In this document: in pieces, positions 51,342 through 59,001 of the stretch | How the letters are laid out: each line of letters begins with the position of its first letter | How positions within the stretch are numbered: the stretch's first letter is position 1 | Assembly (NCBI GenBank): GCA_023402845.1 | Contig: JAEYFP010000052.1 | Span: 1-64,000, forward strand | Source: Bacillota bacterium | Lineage (GTDB): Bacteria > Bacillota > Clostridia > Lachnospirales > Lachnospiraceae | Reading direction: 5' to 3' | Length of the DNA stretch: 64,000 nt | Notes under the pieces: generated by a model | The model's database searches: none | What the model was told of the DNA's origin: nothing | The model's input: only the letters and a program-made list of their open reading frames with translations | Program-made: the position numbers and the translations under genes

Positions 51342-51832
51342 TCCTCATCCTCTTCTTCCACATCATCGACAAGCTCCTCGAGGTCCATGAGTCTGCCCTC
51401 AACCTTGTCGACATACAAATGTCCGTCCAGATGATCAAGCTCATGACAGATCGCGCGTGCCTTAAGCTCGGTCCCCTCAACCTCGATCGGCTTCATGTCA
51501 ATATCGAGTGCAACCGCTTTGGCGTAATTCGGTCTTGTCACGATGCCGATCTTACCCGGAACACTTAAGCATCCCTCGTTGCCAGTCTGTTCGCCCGAAG
51601 TCTCCACAAGACGCGGATTGATAAGCACATGCGGGCCGTCTCCCGTATCGATTACCACAATTCTTTTTAAAACACCTACCTGCGGTGCCGCGAGACCGAC
51701 ACCCTCCGCTTCATACATTGTCTCCAGCATATCCTCGACGAGCGTCTTCAACCGCGGTGTCATTTCCTTTACTTCTTTACACTGCTTCGTCAGAACCTCG
51801 TCCCCTATTTCTCTGATTGTCCGTAATGCCAT
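51338..51832 (-). CDS. def: Peptide deformylase
   Basis: Def removes the formyl group from nascent proteins. The 164 residues carry motif 1 GVGLAAPQVG, motif 2 EGCLSVPG (metal Cys) and motif 3 HELDH with metal histidines. An acidic tail (EEEDEE) is extra. The ATG at 51832 follows AGAGGGA. It overlaps fmt by 4 bp and follows priA. Confidence 0.97.
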   Translation of the reverse strand: MALRTIREIGDEVLTKQCKEVKEMTPRLKTLVEDMLETMYEAEGVGLAAPQVGVLKRIVVIDTGDGPHVLINPRLVETSGEQTGNEGCLSVPGKIGIVTRPNYAKAVALDIDMKPIEVEGTELKARAICHELDHLDGHLYVDKVEGRLMDLEELVDDVEEEDEE

Positions 51833-51888
51833 ATCTGTTCCCTCTTTCTTATTTCCTCTACTCAATTTCCCTTTTGGGGAAGCGTATT

Positions 51889-54177
51889 TTAATAACCGTT
51901 TACCGGATCGAAATCAAAGGTAATACGGATCATCTGCTGCTTATGATTTTCCAGAAACACTTCTGCCCTGTCCTTTAATTTTTTCAGCCGTTCATAGTCC
52001 TTTGTCTTTAAATAAATCATCCTGCGATAAATATCGCTGATCTTGCGAACCGATGCATCCGCAGGGCCTATCAGCGAAACCGCAGGCTGCACTGACAGAT
52101 CATATGCACTCTCCGCTTCGCTGCAGCGCGGTATCATGTCGAATGACATTATATCATACTTCAGGCATTCTGCCAATTCACAGCTATAGGAAGCCGTTTG
52201 GACTTCATCCGTTCCTTCTATTAAAATAGCAAGCATATGACCTGCAGGAGGATAATCCATCAGTGACCGGTATCCGATTTCTTCCTCATAGAAAGCCGGA
52301 TAGTCCTGTCTTGCGGCTGCCACAATGCTGTAATGATCAGGGTTGTAGGTCTGAATGATCACTTCTCCCTCCCGTTCCCCTCTGCCGGCCCTCCCCTCTG
52401 CCTGTGTCAGCAATTGGAACGTGCGTTCTGCGGCACGGTAATCATTGACATTTAGTGACAGATCCGCAGCCAGAATACCGACCAGCGTCACATAAGGGAA
52501 ATCATGACCCTTTACGATCATCTGCGTGCCGACGAGAATATCGGCCTCCCTATTGGCAAATGCGCTTAATATCTGATCATAGCCATTCTTTTTTCTTGTT
52601 GTATCCGCATCCATACGCAGTACATTGGCATAAGGAAACGCTCGCTTAATCTGCTGCTCGATCTGTTCTGTACCGGCACGCATCCCGCCGATGAACGAAG
52701 ATCCGCATTCGGGACAGTTCACCACATCCGGCTGCTCGTAGCCGCAGTAATGGCAGACAAGCCTGCCGTTTCCATGCCTTGACAACGATACATCACAGTG
52801 CGGGCATTTCATCACATGCCCGCAGGAACGGCACGAAATAAAACCGGCAAACCCCCGCCTGTTTAAAAAGAGCATCACCTGTTCTTCCCTTGTAAGGCGC
52901 TCCTCTATTTTTTCTCTGAGCTGCCTGCTGAATATCGAGCGGTTACCCTCCTTCAGCTCTTTTCGTAAATCCACGATAGCAGCAGTCGGCAGCTTCGCAT
53001 CAAGCGCTCGGCTGTCAAGAGAAAACAACTGATAGTTTCCCCTTTTTGCCTGATAATATGCTTCCAGCGAAGGCGTCGCAGAGCCGAGAATCACAAACGC
53101 CCCATACAGCCGTGCAAGCTCGCCCGCAACCTCCCGCGCATGGTATTTCGGCATTGTCTCGCTTTTGTATGAGCTTTCATGCTCCTCGTCAATAATAATG
53201 AGTCCCAGATTCGGAAACGGAGTAAACAACGCGGATCTCGGACCGATCATCACGTCGACCTCCTTATTCTTCGCCCGCTCAAACTGATCATACTTTTCTC
53301 CGTCCGAAAGCTTAGAATGAAGTGTCGACACTCTGCTGCCAAAACGCTTGTAAAAGCGCAGAACCGTCTGATAGGTCAGCGCAATTTCCGGGATCAATAC
53401 GATAACCTGCTTTCCTTCCTTTACAACCGCATCAATAACCTCCATATAAACTTCCGTCTTCCCGCTTCCCGTAATACCCCGGATCAAATAGGTCTTCCGC
53501 TCACCCCTCCTATAATCTTCGATGATTTTCTCGGCCACCGGCTTCTGGAATTCATTTAATTCCTTTTTTTCTGTTTTGACACTGCCCTGCAGAACATTGC
53601 GGTAAACCCTTGCCGACTCTATGGCAAGAACCCCCTGCTCTTCCATCAGTTTGAGTGTTGCCGATGAAATATTCAGTTTCCCTGTTACAAGCCGGTAATC
53701 AATTTTCTTCTCTCTGATCAGCTCAGATAATATACGTGCACGCGCAGTCTGATGCTTCTTTTCATAAAGGATGAGACGCTCTGCGGCCTCCTCCCCGGAA
53801 ATCAGCAGTCTTACCGAACGTTCCTCTTTTTCCTTAACTTTCTTTTTGATCGGCAGTACGGTTTTTAATGCGGTAATCATTGTCGATCCATAATTTTCTT
53901 TCATCCACCAGGCAAGTTGAATCAATTTCGATTCTACAAGACTGCTGTCATTTACGATTCCGGCAATTTCTTTTTGCTTTTCCGGCGCAAATTCTGCCTT
54001 TTCTGTAATTTCCAGCACATATCCGTGGATAAGCCGGCTGCCTCTGCCGAACGGAATACTGACATAATCCCCAACACATAGGATTCCCTGCAGCTCCTCC
54101 GGTATTTTATACTGAAAGGTCCTATCCAAATTTTCATGTGAAATATTTACAATAATATTGGCGTAATTCCCCTTCAT
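51889..54177 (-). CDS. priA: Primosomal helicase PriA
   Basis: PriA restarts stalled replication forks. The 762-residue protein has the N-terminal DNA-binding domain, the helicase Walker A GITGSGKTEVY, DEEHESSYK motif, and the paired zinc-binding cysteines CRSCGHVMKCPHCD and CHYCGYEQPDVVNCPECG around residues 455-500, and motifs V-VI (RAGRGEREGEVIIQT). I start at ATG 54177 (MKGNYANII), matching other PriA proteins; a second ATG five codons upstream is possible. It is the first gene of the def-fmt unit. Confidence 0.95.
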   Translation of the reverse strand: MKGNYANIIVNISHENLDRTFQYKIPEELQGILCVGDYVSIPFGRGSRLIHGYVLEITEKAEFAPEKQKEIAGIVNDSSLVESKLIQLAWWMKENYGSTMITALKTVLPIKKKVKEKEERSVRLLISGEEAAERLILYEKKHQTARARILSELIREKKIDYRLVTGKLNISSATLKLMEEQGVLAIESARVYRNVLQGSVKTEKKELNEFQKPVAEKIIEDYRRGERKTYLIRGITGSGKTEVYMEVIDAVVKEGKQVIVLIPEIALTYQTVLRFYKRFGSRVSTLHSKLSDGEKYDQFERAKNKEVDVMIGPRSALFTPFPNLGLIIIDEEHESSYKSETMPKYHAREVAGELARLYGAFVILGSATPSLEAYYQAKRGNYQLFSLDSRALDAKLPTAAIVDLRKELKEGNRSIFSRQLREKIEERLTREEQVMLFLNRRGFAGFISCRSCGHVMKCPHCDVSLSRHGNGRLVCHYCGYEQPDVVNCPECGSSFIGGMRAGTEQIEQQIKRAFPYANVLRMDADTTRKKNGYDQILSAFANREADILVGTQMIVKGHDFPYVTLVGILAADLSLNVNDYRAAERTFQLLTQAEGRAGRGEREGEVIIQTYNPDHYSIVAAARQDYPAFYEEEIGYRSLMDYPPAGHMLAILIEGTDEVQTASYSCELAECLKYDIMSFDMIPRCSEAESAYDLSVQPAVSLIGPADASVRKISDIYRRMIYLKTKDYERLKKLKDRAEVFLENHKQQMIRITFDFDPVNGY

Positions 54178-54342
54178 CCGCTCCGTCTCCATCCTGTACT
54201 ACTTCGTAAATAAGTGTACCATAAGATAGGGGTGCATTCAATAAAAAGTCTTTTTTTTAACTATATCTAGTGTTTCTTAATAAAAACTTAAATTTTTTTT
54301 CATAGATATTGAAATACTTTTTATACATTACTCGTTATAATA

Positions 54343-54419
54343 AGAGAAGTTACATTTCCCACCATTTTCCTGTTCTTTTATTTTTTATATTTTATATGAC
54401 AGATGTAACTTCTCTTTTT
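54343..54419 (+). terminator. Hairpin with T-run in the exporter leader region
   Basis: AGAGAAGTTACAT and ATGTAACTTCTCT (54403-54415) form a perfect 13-bp stem around a 47-nt loop, followed by five T residues. A TATAAT lies at 54336-54341 just before it. It could end a short leader transcript or attenuate the ABC operon; the predicted start from that TATAAT falls within the left arm, so the arrangement is ambiguous. Nothing else is visible in this part of the priA-exporter gap except the promoter below. Confidence 0.5.
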
Positions 54420-54445
54420 GATCAGAAACCATTATTATTTTTGTA

Positions 54446-54492
54446 TTGACAGTTTTTGTCGTCTGTATTATTGTATTATTAGTTTAATACAG
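54446..54492 (+). promoter_or_regulatory. Promoter and dyad operator of the first ABC exporter
   Basis: TTGACA (54446-54451) and TATTGT 17 bp later define a promoter. A 9-bp inverted repeat TCTGTATTA (54462-54470) and TAATACAGA (54485-54493), 14 bp apart, overlaps the -10, so a repressor such as a GntR/YtrA-type protein could act here. No such regulator gene is in the window. Confidence 0.55.
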
Positions 54493-54525
54493 ATTTGATA
54501 ACAGATGCAGTTTGAGGAGGGCCAA

Positions 54526-55230
54526 TTGGAAGCATTAATCACAATCAAGGATATGTGCAAAATCTATAATCCCGGCGAAAATGAAGTCCGGGCTTTAAAT
54601 CACGTTAGTCTGACGATCCGGCGAGGCGAGTATGTTGCGATTATCGGACACTCCGGAAGCGGAAAATCTACTCTGATGAATATGCTCGGATGTCTCGATG
54701 TGCCGACGAGCGGTAACTACTATCTCGACGGTCATGATGTTTCAAGTATGACGGATAACGAGCTGTCCGATATCCGCAATCAGGAGATCGGTTTCATCTT
54801 TCAGGGTTTCAATCTGATTTCCGGTTTGACGGCCCTTGAAAATGTCGAGCTGCCGCTCATGTACCGGGGGGTATCCCACAGCAAAAGGGAACAGCTTGCT
54901 ATCACGGCCCTTAAAAAAGTCGGATTGGAATCCCGCATGTCTCATCATCCGGCAGAAATGTCAGGCGGCCAGCAGCAGCGTGTCGCAATCGCCCGCGCAA
55001 TCGCACAGGCACCGCCGATTATTCTGGCTGATGAACCAACCGGTAACCTCGATTCCCATTCCACTAAGGAAATTATTCATATTCTAAGGGAACTTCATCA
55101 GGAAGGAAGCACTGTCATCCTGATTACACATGACAACGATATTGCCGAACAGGCAAAACGTGTTGTTAAAATAAAAGACGGTGAAATCGAAAAGGATTAC
55201 TATCATGAGGAGGATTCAAATGAAGCATAA
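54526..55230 (+). CDS. ABC exporter ATPase, MacB/LolD type
   Basis: A 234-residue ATPase of the MacB/LolD/FtsE group that drives a MacB-like permease. Walker A is GHSGSGKST, Q-loop GFIFQGFNLI, signature MSGGQQQRVAIA, Walker B IILADEPTGNLD and His switch THDNDIA. The TTG at 54526 is used because GAGGAGG lies 5 nt upstream; an ATG seven codons earlier lacks a site. The stop overlaps the adaptor gene start by 11 bp. Confidence 0.9.
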   Translation: MEALITIKDMCKIYNPGENEVRALNHVSLTIRRGEYVAIIGHSGSGKSTLMNMLGCLDVPTSGNYYLDGHDVSSMTDNELSDIRNQEIGFIFQGFNLISGLTALENVELPLMYRGVSHSKREQLAITALKKVGLESRMSHHPAEMSGGQQQRVAIARAIAQAPPIILADEPTGNLDSHSTKEIIHILRELHQEGSTVILITHDNDIAEQAKRVVKIKDGEIEKDYYHEEDSNEA

Positions 55231-57004
55231 GCACACGCCGGAAACAGAACCGGAAATTCTTTCAGCAGAAAACACTGTATCACTGCCGGAGGCTGCCGAT
55301 ACGAATGCCGCAGCCGGCAACGATCCGGATTTAGAAGAGGTTTCTCTTGCTCCGGCAAAAAAACGTCCCAAAAAGAAAGGACGCAAGTTTATAATTATAG
55401 CCGCACTTCTTGTCGTCATAATCATTGCTGCTGCCGTCGTCAGAAATGCCTCAGCCGCAAGCAAAGGGCTTTCCGTTTCAGTTGCAGAAGCCGCACTCGG
55501 TTCTGTCGAAGAGACGATCAGTACTTCAGGATTTGTGAAAAGTTCCGTTTCCAAAACATATTTTGCTCCTGTCAGTACAACAATTCAGGAATGTAATTTT
55601 AAGGTCGGCGATACGGTAACAGCAGGTGAACAATTGGTTTCCTTTGATACCTCTGATTTGGAGGTCACCGCTCAGAAAGCGGCTCTGACCGCTACTTCCA
55701 CAAGTGCAGATTACAATCACAACCTTTCGGAAAACTCAGAAAACAGAACCGACTATGAGATCGCCTCCGCAAATGTAGAGCTTTACAAGCTTCTGATTGT
55801 AGCACAGCGTGCATATATCAATGATATCAACTATGCGATTGCAAACAAAACCTATGATGTGTCTCAATCCGCACAATGCGTCAGGGACAGTCTTCAGAAA
55901 AAACTGAACACGAAAAGTGAGGAAGCCGCTTCTGTGAAAAAGGAAGTAAACAGTCTTTCTCAAAATGCAGTCACGAATTCGAACGATCCGGATCACCAGA
56001 GATATATTGATTTGCAGAACAACCTGACCGACATCAGCACGGAGGAGTCCAAGTTAAGCGGAGCAATGTCTTCTACCTCCAGTCTTGTCAATACGGCTGA
56101 CGAAAATAAACAGCTTGCCGAAGCGCAGAATTTGCTGACAGATATGCAGAGTTATCTGGCAAAAGATGAATCTAAGATGGAGGCTGCAAAAAAAGCAATC
56201 CTCGATGCAAACCAAAAGGAAAAACTCAAGGCCGACTCCGAAATTACGCAGCTCTCCGCTGCGCAGGCCGCCGATGAGCTTACGATCGCACAGGCTGGTA
56301 TTCGCTCGGATTTTGACGGTATTGTGACAGAAGCCACCGCTGCAAGTGGTGCTCTTGCCGCAAAGGGCAGTTCCCTGCTCGTTGTGGAAAGCACACAGGA
56401 TGTCTATGTGGATGTGACTGTCACAAAATATAATCTTGATAAGATCTCCATCGGACAGATTGCGGATATTACAATTGCCGGAAAAAGTTATACGGGCAGC
56501 ATTACAAAAATCAATAAAAAAGCACAGAACAATTCACAGGGAACACCGGTCATCACCGCTCAGGTCCGCATCGACAATCCTGACGATACTATTTTTCTCG
56601 GCGTGGAAGCAAAGGTCATCATCCATGTGGCCAAAGCAGATGATGTACTGCTCGTTCCTGTGGAAACGGTCAACACCGATAATTCAGGTTCCTTCTGTTA
56701 TATCGTAAAAGATGGGATCGTCACAAGATGCAATGTGTCCTACGGTGTAACCTCCGATACATTTGTTGAAATAACCTCAGGACTCAAAGAAGGGGATCTG
56801 CTCATCAATGACTATACTCTTCCGATTGAAGAAGGCATGCAGGTTTCGCCGATTCTGCCGCTGGAAGATGCCGCCGAGCCGGATACCGGGGATGCAGACA
56901 CCGGAGAAGTTCCTGAAAGCAGTGATTCCGATGAAATACAGGATGACACTTCGGATACCGATTCCACCGATGCATCTGTCACCGCCGGAGCTGCTCTCGA
57001 ATAG
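55220..57004 (+). CDS. Membrane-fusion (HlyD/MacA-like) adaptor with acidic tail
   Basis: A 594-residue adaptor with an acidic Thr/Pro N-terminus and a Lys-rich stretch before one membrane helix (IIIAALLVVIIIAAAVV). A lipoyl-like fold flanks a long Ser/Gln-rich coiled coil at about residues 160-330, then a beta-barrel with VPVETVNTDNSG near the end. A tail of about 45 residues, rich in Asp, Glu, Ser and Thr, follows. In Gram-positives such adaptors occur without an outer-membrane channel. The ATG at 55220 has GAGGAGGA. Confidence 0.82.
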   Translation: MKHKHTPETEPEILSAENTVSLPEAADTNAAAGNDPDLEEVSLAPAKKRPKKKGRKFIIIAALLVVIIIAAAVVRNASAASKGLSVSVAEAALGSVEETISTSGFVKSSVSKTYFAPVSTTIQECNFKVGDTVTAGEQLVSFDTSDLEVTAQKAALTATSTSADYNHNLSENSENRTDYEIASANVELYKLLIVAQRAYINDINYAIANKTYDVSQSAQCVRDSLQKKLNTKSEEAASVKKEVNSLSQNAVTNSNDPDHQRYIDLQNNLTDISTEESKLSGAMSSTSSLVNTADENKQLAEAQNLLTDMQSYLAKDESKMEAAKKAILDANQKEKLKADSEITQLSAAQAADELTIAQAGIRSDFDGIVTEATAASGALAAKGSSLLVVESTQDVYVDVTVTKYNLDKISIGQIADITIAGKSYTGSITKINKKAQNNSQGTPVITAQVRIDNPDDTIFLGVEAKVIIHVAKADDVLLVPVETVNTDNSGSFCYIVKDGIVTRCNVSYGVTSDTFVEITSGLKEGDLLINDYTLPIEEGMQVSPILPLEDAAEPDTGDADTGEVPESSDSDEIQDDTSDTDSTDASVTAGAALE

Positions 57005-57049
57005 CTGTAAAACGTATGTAACGGACATTAGAAAGATTGGGGCCAAGAC

Positions 57050-58282
57050 ATGACACAATTTTTAGAATATTTAAAAATGGCAGTTGCCAACATAAAAACA
57101 AATAAGGGGCGTTCCCTGCTTACCATGCTCGGTATTATCATCGGCATTTCTTCCGTTATCATGATCATTTCGATCGGTAACGGCATCAAGGCCGGTATCA
57201 ATGACGAACTGAACAGCTATGCCGGCGGACAGCTCTATGTATCTTTGGATTCCACAAAACAAAAAGAAAACCTTTTGGAATTTACACAGGATGATTTTGA
57301 CGCAATTCAGGAAAAAGTACCGCATGTAAAAGCGGTCACCCCAAGCTACAGCATGTGGGGAGGCACTGTTACCGCCGCGAAGGGTAAGGATCTGGATGCC
57401 GCCATCGATGCCGGAACAGAAGGGCTGTTTTATGTTTCCAACAATCCGATCATCAAAGGGACTTATTTTACCCGTGAGAACGTTGAAAACGGTGATAAAG
57501 GCTGCGTCATTACGGAAAGCGGAGCCAAAAGCCTGTTCGGGACAACAGAGAATATTATCGGTATGCCCTTTGAGGTTACACTGTACGGTGCTACCGTCGA
57601 ATTGTATGTCATGGGCATCCGTCAGGACAGCACCTCCGCCATGCTCAACATGCTGACAGGCGAAGGAGACCGCGTAAAAATAGAAATGCCCTACACCGTA
57701 TTGAATTCCGCCTTTGGCTTTTATATTGAAGGCTTTGACGGTGCTTACATCGTCGGCGAGGGAGCCGAATATTCCAAAGAAATTTATAAGGCTACGGTCA
57801 ATCTATTGGAAGCCCGCTATAATGTGCGGGGGGAAGGATTATTCCTGCTGCAGGATTTCAACGATCAGCTTTCCACGATCAATAATGTATTAAGCATGAT
57901 TACCATTTTTGTTATTTTTGTTGCTTCTATCTCCCTGCTCGTCGGCGGCATTGGTGTTATGAACATTATGCTCGTATCTGTTACGGAGCGCACTCGCGAA
58001 ATAGGTATCCGCAAGGCACTCGGTGCCAGGACCGAATCCATTTTGACACAGTTCCTTTCGGAATCGGCTATCATTACTCTGATTGGCGGTGTGATCGGCA
58101 TTTTAATCGGTGTTCTTGGTGCCTTCGGTATCTGTGCACTGATCGGCTACGTAGCCAAGGTGACGGTTGGCACGGTATTGCTTGCAAGTCTGTTTTCCTC
58201 GTGTGTCGGCCTGTTCTTCGGTATCTACCCTGCCAAAAAGGCCGCGAAGCTGAATCCGATCGAGGCGCTTCGGCATGAGTAA
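57050..58282 (+). CDS. MacB-like ABC permease (FtsX family)
   Basis: A 410-residue permease with the MacB layout: a first helix at about residues 20-42 (GRSLLTMLGIIIGISSV) and a periplasmic MacB domain. Three helices at the C-terminus (ISLLVGGIGVMNIMLVSVTERTREIG motif and FGIYPAKKAAKLNPIEAL) follow, the latter typical of MacB. It completes the three-part exporter; likely substrates are antimicrobial peptides or toxic lipids, but none can be named. It is preceded by a 45-bp gap and followed by a terminator. Confidence 0.9.
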   Translation: MTQFLEYLKMAVANIKTNKGRSLLTMLGIIIGISSVIMIISIGNGIKAGINDELNSYAGGQLYVSLDSTKQKENLLEFTQDDFDAIQEKVPHVKAVTPSYSMWGGTVTAAKGKDLDAAIDAGTEGLFYVSNNPIIKGTYFTRENVENGDKGCVITESGAKSLFGTTENIIGMPFEVTLYGATVELYVMGIRQDSTSAMLNMLTGEGDRVKIEMPYTVLNSAFGFYIEGFDGAYIVGEGAEYSKEIYKATVNLLEARYNVRGEGLFLLQDFNDQLSTINNVLSMITIFVIFVASISLLVGGIGVMNIMLVSVTERTREIGIRKALGARTESILTQFLSESAIITLIGGVIGILIGVLGAFGICALIGYVAKVTVGTVLLASLFSSCVGLFFGIYPAKKAAKLNPIEALRHE

Positions 58283-58324
58283 TAAAATTTTGCTGTGCAG
58301 ATAATTTAAGACTTTCCTATTATA

Positions 58325-58365
58325 AAAAGGGAGCAGATAGATTGAAAATCCATCTGCTCCCTTTT
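58325..58365 (+). terminator. Terminator of the first exporter operon
   Basis: AAAAGGGAGCAGAT and ATCTGCTCCCTTTT form a 14-bp stem with a 13-nt loop, followed by AT-rich sequence. Confidence 0.85.
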
Positions 58366-58393
58366 ATGTATTGAAACAACGATCTTTATCCAC

Positions 58394-58663
58394 TCAATCA
58401 CTGAGCTTTTCAAAATGATATTGCAGCATCTGAAGCACTGACTCCGTATCATCCTTATTTTCCAAAATTACGACAATTCCCTCTCTCGTATCCCAACGGT
58501 AGATCAGATGGTATGGATCCTTATCAATCGTATATTGGATTTCACTGCCGTCCAGCTCCCCCTCTATACTCTTGATCAGCATAATAAAACCGTCCAGTTC
58601 GTCCCTGTAATTATGCCGAATGAAAATCCAATTTTCCTGAATGGATATTATTTCATAATCCAT
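58394..58663 (-). CDS. Hypothetical protein
   Basis: An 89-residue acidic soluble protein (MDYEIISIQENWIFIRHNY start) that I do not recognise. It is mixed alpha/beta by composition, with no signal or membrane helix. The ATG follows GGTGG. It lies between the two exporter systems, convergent to the first; no operon partner is visible. Its function is unknown. Confidence 0.6.
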   Translation of the reverse strand: MDYEIISIQENWIFIRHNYRDELDGFIMLIKSIEGELDGSEIQYTIDKDPYHLIYRWDTREGIVVILENKDDTESVLQMLQYHFEKLSD

Positions 58664-58874
58664 GTTACTGCCACCATCCTATATTTTTCTATTATGTGAA
58701 TCCAATACAAAAACAGCTCACGTATGTTTGCGCATATATAAAATTATTTTAACATAAATTGAACCATAATTCTACGACAATTTTTATGATAAAACTTTAT
58801 TCCTTCACGAGTTGTTTACGAAATGTTCAATTTTTTATCATTCCAATGTCATAATCTCCCGGTATACTACAAAC

Positions 58875-58992
58875 ATAGACAAAGCAATTATCAAAATCTT
58901 TTTCATAAATGTGGGTTCGCCCACATCCTCCCTCCAATAATGTTTTAATATAAAACGGGCTTAGCAATTAAATATGCTAAGCCCGTTTTATT
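58875..58992 (+). ncRNA. Candidate small RNA with UUCG hairpin, C-rich loop and terminator
   Basis: TATACT at 58863-58868 gives a start near 58875. The RNA would hold a 7-bp hairpin ATGTGGG/CCCACAT closed by a TTCG tetraloop (58909-58926), an exposed CCTCCCTCC (58927-58935), and a 14-bp terminator hairpin. The C-rich stretch is complementary to Shine-Dalgarno sequences. The frames here encode nothing convincing. The rest of the gap at 58664-59001 holds no gene. Confidence 0.4.
58952..58990. terminator. Bidirectional terminator
   Basis: AAAACGGGCTTAGCA and TGCTAAGCCCGTTTT form a perfect stem with an eight-base loop. It ends the minus-strand exporter operon and the possible plus-strand small RNA. 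Confidence 0.85.
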
Positions 58993-59001
58993 CCGGACAT
59001 A

